NCBI RefSeq assembly: GCF_003350325.1
Contig: NZ_QLYZ01000001.1
Span: 1-64,000 of the forward strand
Source: Vibrio rhodolitus
Lineage (GTDB): Bacteria > Pseudomonadota > Gammaproteobacteria > Enterobacterales > Vibrionaceae
Reading direction: 5' to 3'
Length of the DNA: 64,000 nucleotides
Shown: positions 1 to 7,032 of the stretch, in pieces
Layout: every line of letters starts with the position of its first letter
Position numbering within the stretch: position 1 is the first letter of the stretch
The notes under the pieces: model-generated
What the model was told of the DNA's origin: nothing
The model's input: the letters and a program-made list of their open reading frames with translations, nothing else
The model's database searches: none
Made by a program: the position numbers and the translations under genes

Positions 1-120
1 TGTAAGGTCCGAACCATCGAGTACCGTTTTAGTTGCAAGCATCAGAGATCTAAGTCGTTTTTTGTGAATGTTTGGGCACTGGTTTTCGATAGTTTGCTGT
101 AGAATTTGAACATCGCGCAT
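1..120 (-). CDS. IS4-family (IS10-like) transposase, N-terminal fragment cut by window edge
   Basis: Only the first 40 codons lie in the window; the gene runs leftward out of it. The start is the ATG read on the minus strand at 120. The N-terminus (MRDVQILQQT..., then NIHKKRLRSLMLAT) resembles the start of IS10/IS4-family DDE transposases, which have the same spacing of a short helix, a CP residue pair and an RL..L.LA segment. The DDE catalytic core would lie outside. About 100 bases upstream is an IS10-like terminal repeat (220-241), so the coding start sits where it does in IS10. Family call is by resemblance, not by alignment. Confidence 0.75.
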   Translation of the reverse strand, partial: MRDVQILQQTIENQCPNIHKKRLRSLMLATKTVLDGSDLT

Positions 121-219
121 CGTTAGGAATTCCTATTAAATCCATTTAATCAGGTGTGTTTTTGGCGAAATTCATTAGATCAGAATGAGCGATGTGCGTC
201 TACTCATTGTTTTATATGG

Positions 220-241
220 AAATTATGAGGGGATTCTTAAG
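220..241. repeat. Terminal inverted repeat of the IS4/IS10-like element
   Basis: The bases AAATTATGAGGGGATTC followed by TTAAG closely match the reverse complement of the IS10 terminal repeat, in which AAATTATGAGGGGAT is the conserved core. It faces outward from the transposase start at 120, so the element appears to end at about 241, and 242-250 would be one copy of the 9-base target duplication. The other end is outside the window. Confidence 0.65.
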
Positions 242-547
242 GTCCAGACTAAGTGAGCTAGAAGTACATAATCTAGCCTACAGTTGCCAAATGTGGCTGC
301 ATATTTATGTATACAATAATTACACGCTAACAATACTATTTGGCAGACTTCTGGGAGTTTCGCTCATGTGCTCTCTGCCATGTGGAGGAAGCTCGAAACC
401 TAGGGATGAAATGTATCAGTTAAAAACTTATAAACACATAAAGGGGCATAAATAAGTTAGCCCCAATCTCACAAACTCGAATTTAGATAATTGCTAGCTT
501 TGTGCAGGTGGTATTTTAGTACTGACTGCTGCGTCTAGGTGCGAGTT
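242..547. other. Intergenic, no supported gene
   Basis: About 306 bases between the IS end and the LysE-family gene. A frame of 87 codons begins inside the IS at 192 and runs across the IS boundary, which argues that it is not a gene. A short GGGGC / GCCCC dyad lies at about 443-464. Nothing else recognisable. Confidence 0.6.
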
Positions 548-1186
548 TTATAGCGGGATATAGTCGATAAAAAGTGCCATGCCGAAAAATACAAGGACGA
601 TTCCTGCGCCTCGCTCCACTAGGTGAATACTGTGCTTCAAGTTTGTTTGTACACGAGGTTGTCCGATAGTTGCTGCAATAAACAGATTCCAAAGTAGGAC
701 AACAAGAAACATCCACGCTCCACAAAATACTTGCTGCACTAGTGTTACTTCATTGCCTAGAATAACGGCCATGATACTCATATAGAACAAGGCGTTTTTG
801 GGGTTGAGTAGAGCAGAGTTTAAACCAAGCAACAGCTGTTTTATTGCCGAAGGGACTTGCTCTTGTTCCGCCTCTAAAACAGCATCGCTTGCTTTACTTT
901 TCAGTAACCTAGAGCCAATCCATAAAAGATAACCCGCACCTAAGATTTCAACGACTGAAAAAATAACAGGATTATCACGGATGCTTGTCCAACCAAAAAT
1001 CGCGATCGCGATATAAATCGCATTGCCCAATGCGACCCCGAGACAAATAAATCGACTGCCTTGTAGTTTATGTCGGATTGAGTGACCAACTATTAAGAAA
1101 AAGTCCTGACCCGGACTTAATAGTGCGACGAAGTGAGCTAATGCCAGAGCGGGAAAAACAACAGGGAGAAGGGTCGAAAATAACAT
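548..1186 (-). CDS. LysE/RhtB-family amino-acid exporter
   Basis: 212-residue inner-membrane protein of the LysE/RhtB family, which exports amino acids or related small molecules using the proton gradient. The signature SPGQDFFLIVGHSIRHKLQGS near residues 24-45 is the family's conserved first-loop region (PGP.....G...G), followed by about five to six hydrophobic segments, including GYLLWIGSRLL near residue 86. Length fits the usual 200-215. It lies 49 bases downstream of an AraC-family gene on the same strand and is probably controlled by it; LysE-AraC pairs are common. The substrate cannot be told from sequence. Confidence 0.88.
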   Translation of the reverse strand: MLFSTLLPVVFPALALAHFVALLSPGQDFFLIVGHSIRHKLQGSRFICLGVALGNAIYIAIAIFGWTSIRDNPVIFSVVEILGAGYLLWIGSRLLKSKASDAVLEAEQEQVPSAIKQLLLGLNSALLNPKNALFYMSIMAVILGNEVTLVQQVFCGAWMFLVVLLWNLFIAATIGQPRVQTNLKHSIHLVERGAGIVLVFFGMALFIDYIPL

Positions 1187-1235
1187 TTATGCTTACCTAT
1201 AGTCTAAATCGTTGCCAAACTATAGATTTTTACAT

Positions 1236-2075
1236 TTAAGAATTATTGTCGAAAATTGACGTTAGTTGTTGATATTGTCGCGGTGTTGAGGCGGTATAAC
1301 TTACGAATGCTCGGTGCAATTGGCTTTGGTCTGAAAAGCCCACTTCAGTGGCAGCATCAACGATACTTACACCACACCTTAATAAACACTTAGCTTTTTC
1401 AACGCGATTATTGTTCAAAAATGATTTAGGCGTGATACCAAAATGGCGTTTAAAGTTTCGAATGAGAGTTTCTTTAGGGCGTCCAAACTCCTGAGCGATA
1501 ATATCTAACGATGGAGGGTTCGCAATGTCCTGCAATAGGGTGCTTCTCAACTTATGAGCCAATTCGTCATCATTCTCCTCGGCACGTTGCGGCGAGCAGT
1601 AGCGACTTAAAATATTGAACAAAAAGCTATCGAGTTCTGCGGCAAGTTCTTGAGATTCTTGCTTTATCAGGCAGCTAATCAAGTCGGCTAGGTTTGTATC
1701 GTCTGCCATGCAAGCCAGTACGCTAGTGTCACAAGTATATTGGGTAACCTTATAGCCATATAAAGTTGATAGGACGTTACAACACCACGTGTTATCGATA
1801 TAGAGCATCTGATAGCTGCGTGTCATACCTTCTACTGGATTACACGCATGAACAATATTTGGACCAATTAGAATAACGTCGCCTTTATTGAGAACTATCT
1901 TTCCCTCAGGCATGGACAATTGAGTTACGCCCGACTCGATGATCCCAATTGATAGTTCAGCGTGGCTGTGATCTTTGTAACCATACACACTATCTCGTGT
2001 CGTACGGATGGTCAGATGTGGAATAGTTTTGCTACTCCAAAAATGCTGATTAATTTCACGAACAGTATTAGCCAC
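1236..2075 (-). CDS. AraC-family transcriptional regulator
   Basis: 279 residues: an N-terminal cupin-like sensor (residues about 15-130, with HSHAELSIGIIESG and GDVILIGPN...HACNP) and a C-terminal double helix-turn-helix (about 180-270, with PSLDIIAQEFGRPKETLIRNFKRHFGITP and AATEVGFSDQSQLHRAF). The start is GTG at 2075 with AGGA 10 bases upstream. It is the upstream partner of the LysE-type exporter and likely its activator. The ligand is unknown. Confidence 0.88.
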   Translation of the reverse strand: MANTVREINQHFWSSKTIPHLTIRTTRDSVYGYKDHSHAELSIGIIESGVTQLSMPEGKIVLNKGDVILIGPNIVHACNPVEGMTRSYQMLYIDNTWCCNVLSTLYGYKVTQYTCDTSVLACMADDTNLADLISCLIKQESQELAAELDSFLFNILSRYCSPQRAEENDDELAHKLRSTLLQDIANPPSLDIIAQEFGRPKETLIRNFKRHFGITPKSFLNNNRVEKAKCLLRCGVSIVDAATEVGFSDQSQLHRAFVSYTASTPRQYQQLTSIFDNNS

Positions 2076-2254
2076 AGTGCAAACATCCTATAAAACTCTG
2101 CCACCATCGTATTTTACTGAATTACGTTATGCAACTAGTGCAGCATAAATGGTTGTTCGCAATGGGAGACGCGATTAGGGACATACACTAAAACTCCTTC
2201 TCGCTTCTAAATTATTATAAAATAAAATTATCATCCTTATAATTAATCATAATT

Positions 2255-2283
2255 TCACGTGATTGATTCATCTCCCTATACTC
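2255..2283 (+). promoter_or_regulatory. Candidate sigma-70 promoter of the VOC gene
   Basis: TATACT at 2278-2283 lies 17 bases after TTCACG at 2255-2260, about 50 bases before the start at 2333. The upstream 2206-2250 stretch is very AT-rich. Inferred from hexamer resemblance only. Confidence 0.35.
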
Positions 2284-2332
2284 TCCTCATCGAAACAACA
2301 TCGACATCAAATTAGACAGATTGGAGCACAGT

Positions 2333-2818
2333 ATGAAAATGAATCACGTAGGCATTATGGTAGGCGAGATGGACAAAGCGGTTGAGTTTTACACTAAAGC
2401 TTTGGGCTTGCGCGTGGTGATGGGTAACACCAAAGTGATTGAAGAGCGTGAAAGTGCGATTGGTCGTATGTGTATCGCAGTATTCGGAGAAGGTTTTAAG
2501 GGCTTTAACATCGCGCACCTGGTTACGACAGATGGTATCGGTGTAGAGCTATTTGAAATGAAAGAGCGTCAAGAGCGCCACGAAGTCGACTTCTCTCGCT
2601 TAGGTATCTTCCACTTCTGTCTACAAACAGATGATTTTGAAGGCGTGATCAAACGCGTTGAAGAGTTCGGCGGCAAAGCGCGCATGGATATTATGCGTTA
2701 CCACCCAGAAGACGACAGCAAACCAGCGCAAATGATCTACCTGGAAGACCCGTTTGGTAACCTATTTGAACTTTACTCGCACACCTATGAAGAGACTTAC
2801 GCATCTGATTACGAGTAA
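2333..2818 (+). CDS. VOC-family (glyoxalase/dioxygenase-fold) protein
   Basis: 161 residues with two beta-alpha-beta-beta-beta modules of the vicinal-oxygen-chelate fold: the opening MNHVGIMVGEMDKAVEFYTKALGLRV carries the first metal-ligand His, GIFHFCLQTDDFEGVIKRVEEFGG opens the second module, and YLEDPFGNLFELY is the typical closing strand with a Glu ligand. The start at 2333 has GGAG six bases upstream; an in-frame TTG at 2321 lies before that site and is unlikely. VOC proteins include lactoylglutathione lyases and ring-cleaving dioxygenases. The substrate here is not predictable. Confidence 0.88.
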   Translation: MKMNHVGIMVGEMDKAVEFYTKALGLRVVMGNTKVIEERESAIGRMCIAVFGEGFKGFNIAHLVTTDGIGVELFEMKERQERHEVDFSRLGIFHFCLQTDDFEGVIKRVEEFGGKARMDIMRYHPEDDSKPAQMIYLEDPFGNLFELYSHTYEETYASDYE

Positions 2819-2828
2819 TGAGTATAAA

Positions 2829-2853
2829 AAAGACGGGCAATGCCCGTCTTTTT
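2829..2853. terminator. Bidirectional rho-independent terminator
   Basis: Ten-base stem AAAGACGGGC / GCCCGTCTTT with loop AAT and T/A runs on both sides, between the convergent VOC and hydrolase genes. Confidence 0.9.
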
Positions 2854-2868
2854 GCTATCTATAATTGC

Positions 2869-4056
2869 TTACTGAGCTTGAGCCGACTCGCTAAGCTTAA
2901 AGGTCGCCTTTAAGTCATCCATCATCAAGTCGTACCAAGGGTTAAAGGTGAGCCTTGCGTGAATATGTTTGTTCGCTTTTCCATCCCATGCGCTATACCA
3001 CACTTCTTCCCCTGCATTACAACGCTTGATATCGTCAGCCGTCATATCTGAACCATTGCGGCAAATTCGCTCACTGCCATTGATGCCGTAGTAAGGGTTC
3101 TGCGGCGAATAGAGAATACCCATGTGCGACATATTACTAATGCGTAGCTTTTTACTATAACTATTGATGTAACGGGTTTTGCCTTCAACTGATGAAAGTT
3201 GATCACCAAACCAGATCAGTTTGTTATTTGGGTTGGTGAACTGAGAGTCGAATAACTGCTTGATTGCTCGGGTATCAAGCACACTATCGTGTTGAGTCAG
3301 CACCATAAATACTGGCTTATCATAGGGTTGTGACTCCAGCGTATCCGTCACCTGTTTACTGGTGTTGTAATACTGTGCAAAGCCATTGGTCGGCACCATA
3401 AAATAGCGCGTATAGTTGGTAACATTGCTCGGCTCGACATCGATCAGCCACGGTTTGATCCAGCTTATCCAAGGAGTGGCGAACGCGAGCGGCTCGTTGG
3501 AGACAAAACCCGGCGAGAAGAGCATCAGACCGGCGATATCTTCATCTTGAGCGGCATAGGAGTACGCAAGGTTACCCCCGGTAGAAAATCCCCCTAAATA
3601 AACCTCATCAACCTCTTGTGCGAGCAGGGCGACCTGCTTTTCAACTAACTGATTCCACTGCTTATAATCGACGTCCAGCATATCGGCTGGTCGTGAGCCA
3701 TGACCTGTTAGCAGTACCGTACGCACCAAAAAGCCTTGTGCTCGCAGTGATTGAGCAATATCGACAAATGAATAGGGTGAATCACCTAAACCATGGATCA
3801 GCAACACGCCTTTGTTGTTTTTATTGCCGTTTGGTTTTAACTCTGAGGGCATATTAGCAAGCAACTCAGCGTTGGTATTATCAGTAAGAAAATAGCGATT
3901 ATCGAGAAGCTGCTGTTTGGTTTGGGTCACGTAGTCGTCAAAGCTGTCATAGCTGGTGACAGGTTCAATGCCTGATGGTGTATAGAGTGGATGTACATCC
4001 TTTGATGCACACGCAACGGTCATCAATGGAAGTAGTAAAGCCAGTAGTGTTCGCAT
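2869..4056 (-). CDS. Alpha/beta-hydrolase lipoprotein
   Basis: 395 residues from the ATG at 4056; an in-frame TTG at 4074 is possible but neither start has a clear ribosome-binding site. A signal peptide ends in MTVAC, so Cys16 is a probable lipidation site, although Thr at -3 is weak for a lipobox. The hydrolase fold shows the oxyanion loop (LLIHGLGDSP), the nucleophile elbow GFSTG (Ser about 158), an acidic loop (LTQHDSVLD) and a C-terminal His (SNMSHMG). It is probably an envelope esterase or lipase-like enzyme. The gene is transcribed alone and ends at a shared terminator. Confidence 0.85.
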   Translation of the reverse strand: MRTLLALLLPLMTVACASKDVHPLYTPSGIEPVTSYDSFDDYVTQTKQQLLDNRYFLTDNTNAELLANMPSELKPNGNKNNKGVLLIHGLGDSPYSFVDIAQSLRAQGFLVRTVLLTGHGSRPADMLDVDYKQWNQLVEKQVALLAQEVDEVYLGGFSTGGNLAYSYAAQDEDIAGLMLFSPGFVSNEPLAFATPWISWIKPWLIDVEPSNVTNYTRYFMVPTNGFAQYYNTSKQVTDTLESQPYDKPVFMVLTQHDSVLDTRAIKQLFDSQFTNPNNKLIWFGDQLSSVEGKTRYINSYSKKLRISNMSHMGILYSPQNPYYGINGSERICRNGSDMTADDIKRCNAGEEVWYSAWDGKANKHIHARLTFNPWYDLMMDDLKATFKLSESAQAQ

Positions 4057-4133
4057 AAAAAGGAGAGATAGCAAAATTTGGTAGTAGTGATTTTACCTCA
4101 TCTGGATGAATTGATTCTGAACGTCCATCATGG

Positions 4134-4166
4134 CCTTTGCACTTCTTGTGTAAAGAAGTGCAAAGG
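4134..4166. terminator. Perfect 14-bp stem-loop downstream of the Tag-like gene
   Basis: CCTTTGCACTTCTT pairs exactly with AAGAAGTGCAAAGG around the loop GTGTA. It lies 20 bases past the stop of the minus-strand gene at 4187. There is no long T run, so it may be a 3'-stabilising hairpin or weak terminator. Confidence 0.55.
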
Positions 4167-4186
4167 TGCGCATTAGAAATGCTGAA

Positions 4187-4873
4187 TCATAGGCGATTAT
4201 CACCGCTACTAAAGGCAATTATTTGGCTGATCTGAGTCAGACTTCGACCGCTTTGTTGCTGCCAATGAGTAAACGCTTGATTGCATTGCGCAAGTGAACG
4301 TTTAGTGTCTTTTCCACCTTCGATAATTTTGTAACTACGTAAATAGGCTTCCACATCACCAGAGAGGATGAAGGTATCCACGCCCACTTGGCGCAGTGAG
4401 TAGGGACCTGTGTTGCCACCTAGGCGTTGACCGTGTTTTTTCAGATAGAGCCACAATCCGGTAATGTCTTCGATTGGCCAGTTGGCAACCATCTGTGAAA
4501 ACGAGCCATGCGCGATGCCAGCTTCATAGATCATCTGCGCGTTTGCCGCGATAGACATCACTTTGCTGTGGTGGCGAATAATTCGTTTGTCGGTGGACTT
4601 TATGTCCCATTGCTCATCAGAGAGCATCAAAAGTGGACCAATTTTAAAGCCGAAGAACAGCTCTTCAAAGTTTGGCCACTTGTTGCGCACGACTTTCCAA
4701 CTCATGCCACTTTGAAATACTTTTTGTGAAAACGCAGATAGCCAACGATCATCGGGGATTTCAATAAGCTCTTGCTTGCTAAGTGGGGTGCTTAACATCG
4801 CTTCTAGTTGCGCTGCGCCACCTTTACGCTCGGCAGCGCGTTGATAAATGGCATCAAAATGTTCTAAGTTCAC
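4187..4873 (-). CDS. DNA-3-methyladenine glycosylase I-like protein (divergent Tag paralog)
   Basis: 228 residues related to the Tag family by the core pattern QSGMSW...NKWPNFEE...DKRIIRHHSKV..IAANA, which parallels AGLSW...IIRHRGKI...NA in Tag. Two family hallmarks are missing: the catalytic Glu of the LEG.QAG motif aligns with Lys51, and no C-terminal HxxxC zinc-ligand pair is seen. It overlaps the MerR-family gene by four bases (ATGA), so the two are co-translated. True Tag is separately encoded at 40100. It may have altered or no base-excision activity. Confidence 0.7.
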   Translation of the reverse strand: MNLEHFDAIYQRAAERKGGAAQLEAMLSTPLSKQELIEIPDDRWLSAFSQKVFQSGMSWKVVRNKWPNFEELFFGFKIGPLLMLSDEQWDIKSTDKRIIRHHSKVMSIAANAQMIYEAGIAHGSFSQMVANWPIEDITGLWLYLKKHGQRLGGNTGPYSLRQVGVDTFILSGDVEAYLRSYKIIEGGKDTKRSLAQCNQAFTHWQQQSGRSLTQISQIIAFSSGDNRL

Positions 4874-5277
4874 GCCGTTTCCTTACTATATTTTGTCGTC
4901 AAACTGACTTTTCGTATTAGTTTTTGAAAAGATGCGCAATCAAGGTGGTTTTCTGCTGGGCACTGAGCCACGTGTTCAAGGCTATCTCTTACTGCCAGCA
5001 ATCGCTTAATTTCGCTGTTAAGCTGCTCGGCTTTTGCTGCCAGCAATGGACGATTGATGTTAAGTTGCTTTTCGCCATCAAACATCGCTTTGATTTCTTC
5101 CAGTGATAAGTTTGCCGCTTTACCTAAACTGATCAGGTTGAGTTTTTCTAGCACGCTAGGGTGATATTGCCGGCGTAGACCAACTCGCCCGTGTGAGCGG
5201 ATTAAACCGATCTTTTCATAGTACCTAAGTGCGGATGCCTTGATGCCTGAACGCTTAGCAACCTCGGAAATATCCAT
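4870..5277 (-). CDS. MerR-family transcriptional regulator
   Basis: 135 residues: winged helix-turn-helix (MDISEVAKRSGIKASALRYYEKIGLI, residues 1-26), a second DNA-contact wing, a dimerisation helix (about 75-105) and a C-terminal loop with two Cys (QCPAENHLDCASF) that could bind metal or sense redox. The start ATG follows AGGTGG. The gene starts eight bases from a MerR-type operator at 5285-5316 that is shared with the divergent DUF2938 gene, so autoregulation is likely. The inducer is unknown. Confidence 0.88.
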   Translation of the reverse strand: MDISEVAKRSGIKASALRYYEKIGLIRSHGRVGLRRQYHPSVLEKLNLISLGKAANLSLEEIKAMFDGEKQLNINRPLLAAKAEQLNSEIKRLLAVRDSLEHVAQCPAENHLDCASFQKLIRKVSLTTKYSKETA

Positions 5278-5284
5278 ATTCCAC

Positions 5285-5316
5285 CTTGACTTAAAGTCAA
5301 CTTCAAGTTGTACGCT
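5285..5316 (+). promoter_or_regulatory. MerR-type operator-promoter with 19-bp spacer
   Basis: The plus strand has TTGACT (5286-5291), exactly 19 bases, then TACGCT (5311-5316). The long spacer holds a dyad: CTTGA at 5285-5289 and TCAAG at 5303-5307. Overlong 19-20 bp spacers with a central dyad are the hallmark of promoters that MerR proteins activate by DNA distortion. It drives the DUF2938 gene and overlaps the leader of the merR gene. Confidence 0.7.
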
Positions 5317-5361
5317 GTGTTTAAGATAACAGCCTAAAGCGAAGAGTAAAAGGAGAGGTAG

Positions 5362-5832
5362 GTGGATTTGATGTGGTTAGGATTAAAAGCAATAGCTATC
5401 GGGATAATCGCGACGGTAGTGATGGATATGTGGAGTGTTTTCCAATCGAAAGTGCTTAAGATCCCAAGCTTAAATTACGCTCTAGTTGGTCGCTGGTTTC
5501 TATCGCTACCCAGCGGGAAATGGCAGCATAATACGATACTGCAAACTCCGACTCTCAAAGGTGAGCGCATGCTAGGTTGGTTGTTGCACTATGCCATCGG
5601 TGGCGTTTTTGCCGCGATTTACATACTGGGTGTTGGTGTGCAAGCTCAGCTTGAATTGGCTTTGCTGTTTGGCATGGTAACTTTGGTATTTCCCTTTTTC
5701 TTTTTGCAGCCTTGTTTGGGGTTTGGTGTTGCGGCGAGTAAAGTGCCGCATCCCAGTCGCGCACGGTTGATGTCACTTTGTACTCATTTAAGTTATGGCT
5801 TTGGTCTTTATCTTGCGATGAGGCTGATATAA
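5362..5832 (+). CDS. DUF2938-family inner-membrane protein
   Basis: 156-residue hydrophobic protein with about four membrane segments (residues 5-25, 70-90, 95-118, 140-155) and the family-like features MDMWSVFQSKVL, YALVGRW and HYAIGGVFAAIYI. I place it in DUF2938 by resemblance; the function is unknown. The start is GTG at 5362 with AGGAG six bases upstream; an ATG at 5371 is possible. It is read divergently from the MerR regulator and probably is its target. Confidence 0.75.
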   Translation: MDLMWLGLKAIAIGIIATVVMDMWSVFQSKVLKIPSLNYALVGRWFLSLPSGKWQHNTILQTPTLKGERMLGWLLHYAIGGVFAAIYILGVGVQAQLELALLFGMVTLVFPFFFLQPCLGFGVAASKVPHPSRARLMSLCTHLSYGFGLYLAMRLI

Positions 5833-5856
5833 GAGATTCCGGAGAGTGCAAAGTAA

Positions 5857-5879
5857 AAGCCAGAGCGATGCTCTGGCTT
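5857..5879 (-). terminator. Terminator of the dsbA-like gene
   Basis: Ten-base stem AAGCCAGAGC / GCTCTGGCTT with loop of three. On the minus strand the stem is followed by TTTACTTT, 18 bases past the stop of the DsbA gene. It also lies just after the plus-strand DUF2938 gene. Confidence 0.75.
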
Positions 5880-5896
5880 AGGTAGTTGAGTGGTTG

Positions 5897-6496
5897 TTAC
5901 AGTGTCAGTAGGTAATTGACTAACTGGTTGTACTCATCGAAGCTCTTAATTTTATTCGCCACCACGATGTATTTGTCGTTCACCACCACTGCTGGTACGC
6001 CGCGCAGAGTACTATTGCTAAAACGTTCGTTGTATTCCGCTAACTTTTGCTCTACTGCTTTGCTGTTGTAAGCAAGATCAAACGCGTTGCTGCTTACGCC
6101 GTTGTCAGTGAAGACTTGACGTAGTTCGGCTTCATTTTGTGGCGCTTTACGCAGGATATGGATTTGCTCAAACATCTTCGGGATCATGGTGTCTTCAACT
6201 TGTAGTTGCACCATGGTTGCGTAGGCTTTCACCATAGGCTCAGCCATCGCGCCGCCCATAAAACCAACGTGCACTTTTTCAAACGTAACATCGTCAGCCA
6301 GTGCTGGCTTGAGGTTTTTAACGATGGATTCGAACTGGTAGCAGTGTGGGCAGTAGAAAGAGAAGTACTCAGTGACGGTCGGCTTGTCTGCTTTTGGTTG
6401 GTCGATAACCGTGTAGTAATCGCCTTCGGTAAAAGTCGTTGCTTGGACAGAAAATGCCATCACTAAGCTGGTGAATAGGGCAAATAGTTTCTTCAT
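5897..6496 (-). CDS. dsbA: Thiol:disulfide interchange protein, DsbA family
   Basis: 199 residues with a Sec signal peptide (MKKLFALFTSLVMAFSVQA), the thioredoxin-fold active site FYCPHCYQFE (CPHC as in DsbA) and the cis-Pro loop RGVPAVVVN. It oxidises Cys pairs in periplasmic proteins and is recycled by DsbB. AGGA lies nine bases upstream of the ATG. The next upstream gene on the same strand encodes a Cys/His-rich exported protein, a possible client. Vibrios may carry more than one DsbA, so this need not be the main one. Confidence 0.9.
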   Translation of the reverse strand: MKKLFALFTSLVMAFSVQATTFTEGDYYTVIDQPKADKPTVTEYFSFYCPHCYQFESIVKNLKPALADDVTFEKVHVGFMGGAMAEPMVKAYATMVQLQVEDTMIPKMFEQIHILRKAPQNEAELRQVFTDNGVSSNAFDLAYNSKAVEQKLAEYNERFSNSTLRGVPAVVVNDKYIVVANKIKSFDEYNQLVNYLLTL

Positions 6497-6538
6497 GATT
6501 TGAATTCCTAATATTTAACTTAATTTAATGCGCATGCG

Positions 6539-6934
6539 TTAAGCATGAAGTGTTCTGATTAGGGGTGAATTTATCGGGGGACGAAACAAAGTTTGAATCC
6601 GACTGATGGCTTTGCCTACGCTCTCTTGACCGATAGGGGCAATAGCACTGGGTGCGATTTGTAGGGCGTAGTGGGTCGGTTCAAAGGGCATTTTCATTAC
6701 GCAAAATGAGGAGCAGCTTTGGTGCTCGACTTTGGCATGATGGTTTGCCGAATGGGGTTGGTTTTCTTGCTCGGGGCAAAAAGGCTCAGCGCTAGACTCG
6801 ACTGAGGTTAGCTCCACGCTTACAGGGTGGTTTGGTATTTGAGTGCTGGCTTGAACGGCGTTGATGGCACTAAGCCATAACAAGCAAAACGCGCTAAACA
6901 GAGCGATCAATAACTGTCGATTTGTTTTTTGCAT
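6539..6934 (-). CDS. Small exported His/Cys-rich protein, unknown function
   Basis: 131 residues from ATG 6934, which has AAGG about ten bases upstream; the longer TTG frame starts before that site. There is a signal peptide or anchor (residues 8-25), then a segment rich in His and Cys (FCPEQENQPHSANHHAKVEH, followed by QSCSSFCVMKM), suggestive of metal binding or disulfides. I do not recognise the family; similar small secreted proteins near copper or redox genes are known. It is 43 bases upstream of dsbA on the same strand, so co-transcription is likely. Confidence 0.65.
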   Translation of the reverse strand: MQKTNRQLLIALFSAFCLLWLSAINAVQASTQIPNHPVSVELTSVESSAEPFCPEQENQPHSANHHAKVEHQSCSSFCVMKMPFEPTHYALQIAPSAIAPIGQESVGKAISRIQTLFRPPINSPLIRTLHA

Positions 6935-6985
6935 CAATGCACTACCTTGTTCCAATCCCTGCTCATATTACTTGCGTCGATAAAC

Positions 6986-7025
6986 AAAAGCCACCTTGTT
7001 TACAAACTTGTTAAACAGGTGGCTT
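6986..7025 (-). terminator. Terminator of the Hsp70 operon
   Basis: AAGCCACCTG...CAAGGTGGCTT stem (imperfect, one bulge) with TTTTGTTT after it on the minus strand, eight bases past the stop of the long Hsp70-like gene. Confidence 0.75.
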
Positions 7026-7032
7026 GGTTCGA

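Noticed and set aside
192..455. 87-codon plus-strand frame near the left edge
   Set aside because: It begins inside the IS terminal region and crosses the IS boundary at about 241, so it is not an inherited gene; the residue pattern is not protein-like and no ribosome-binding site is seen.
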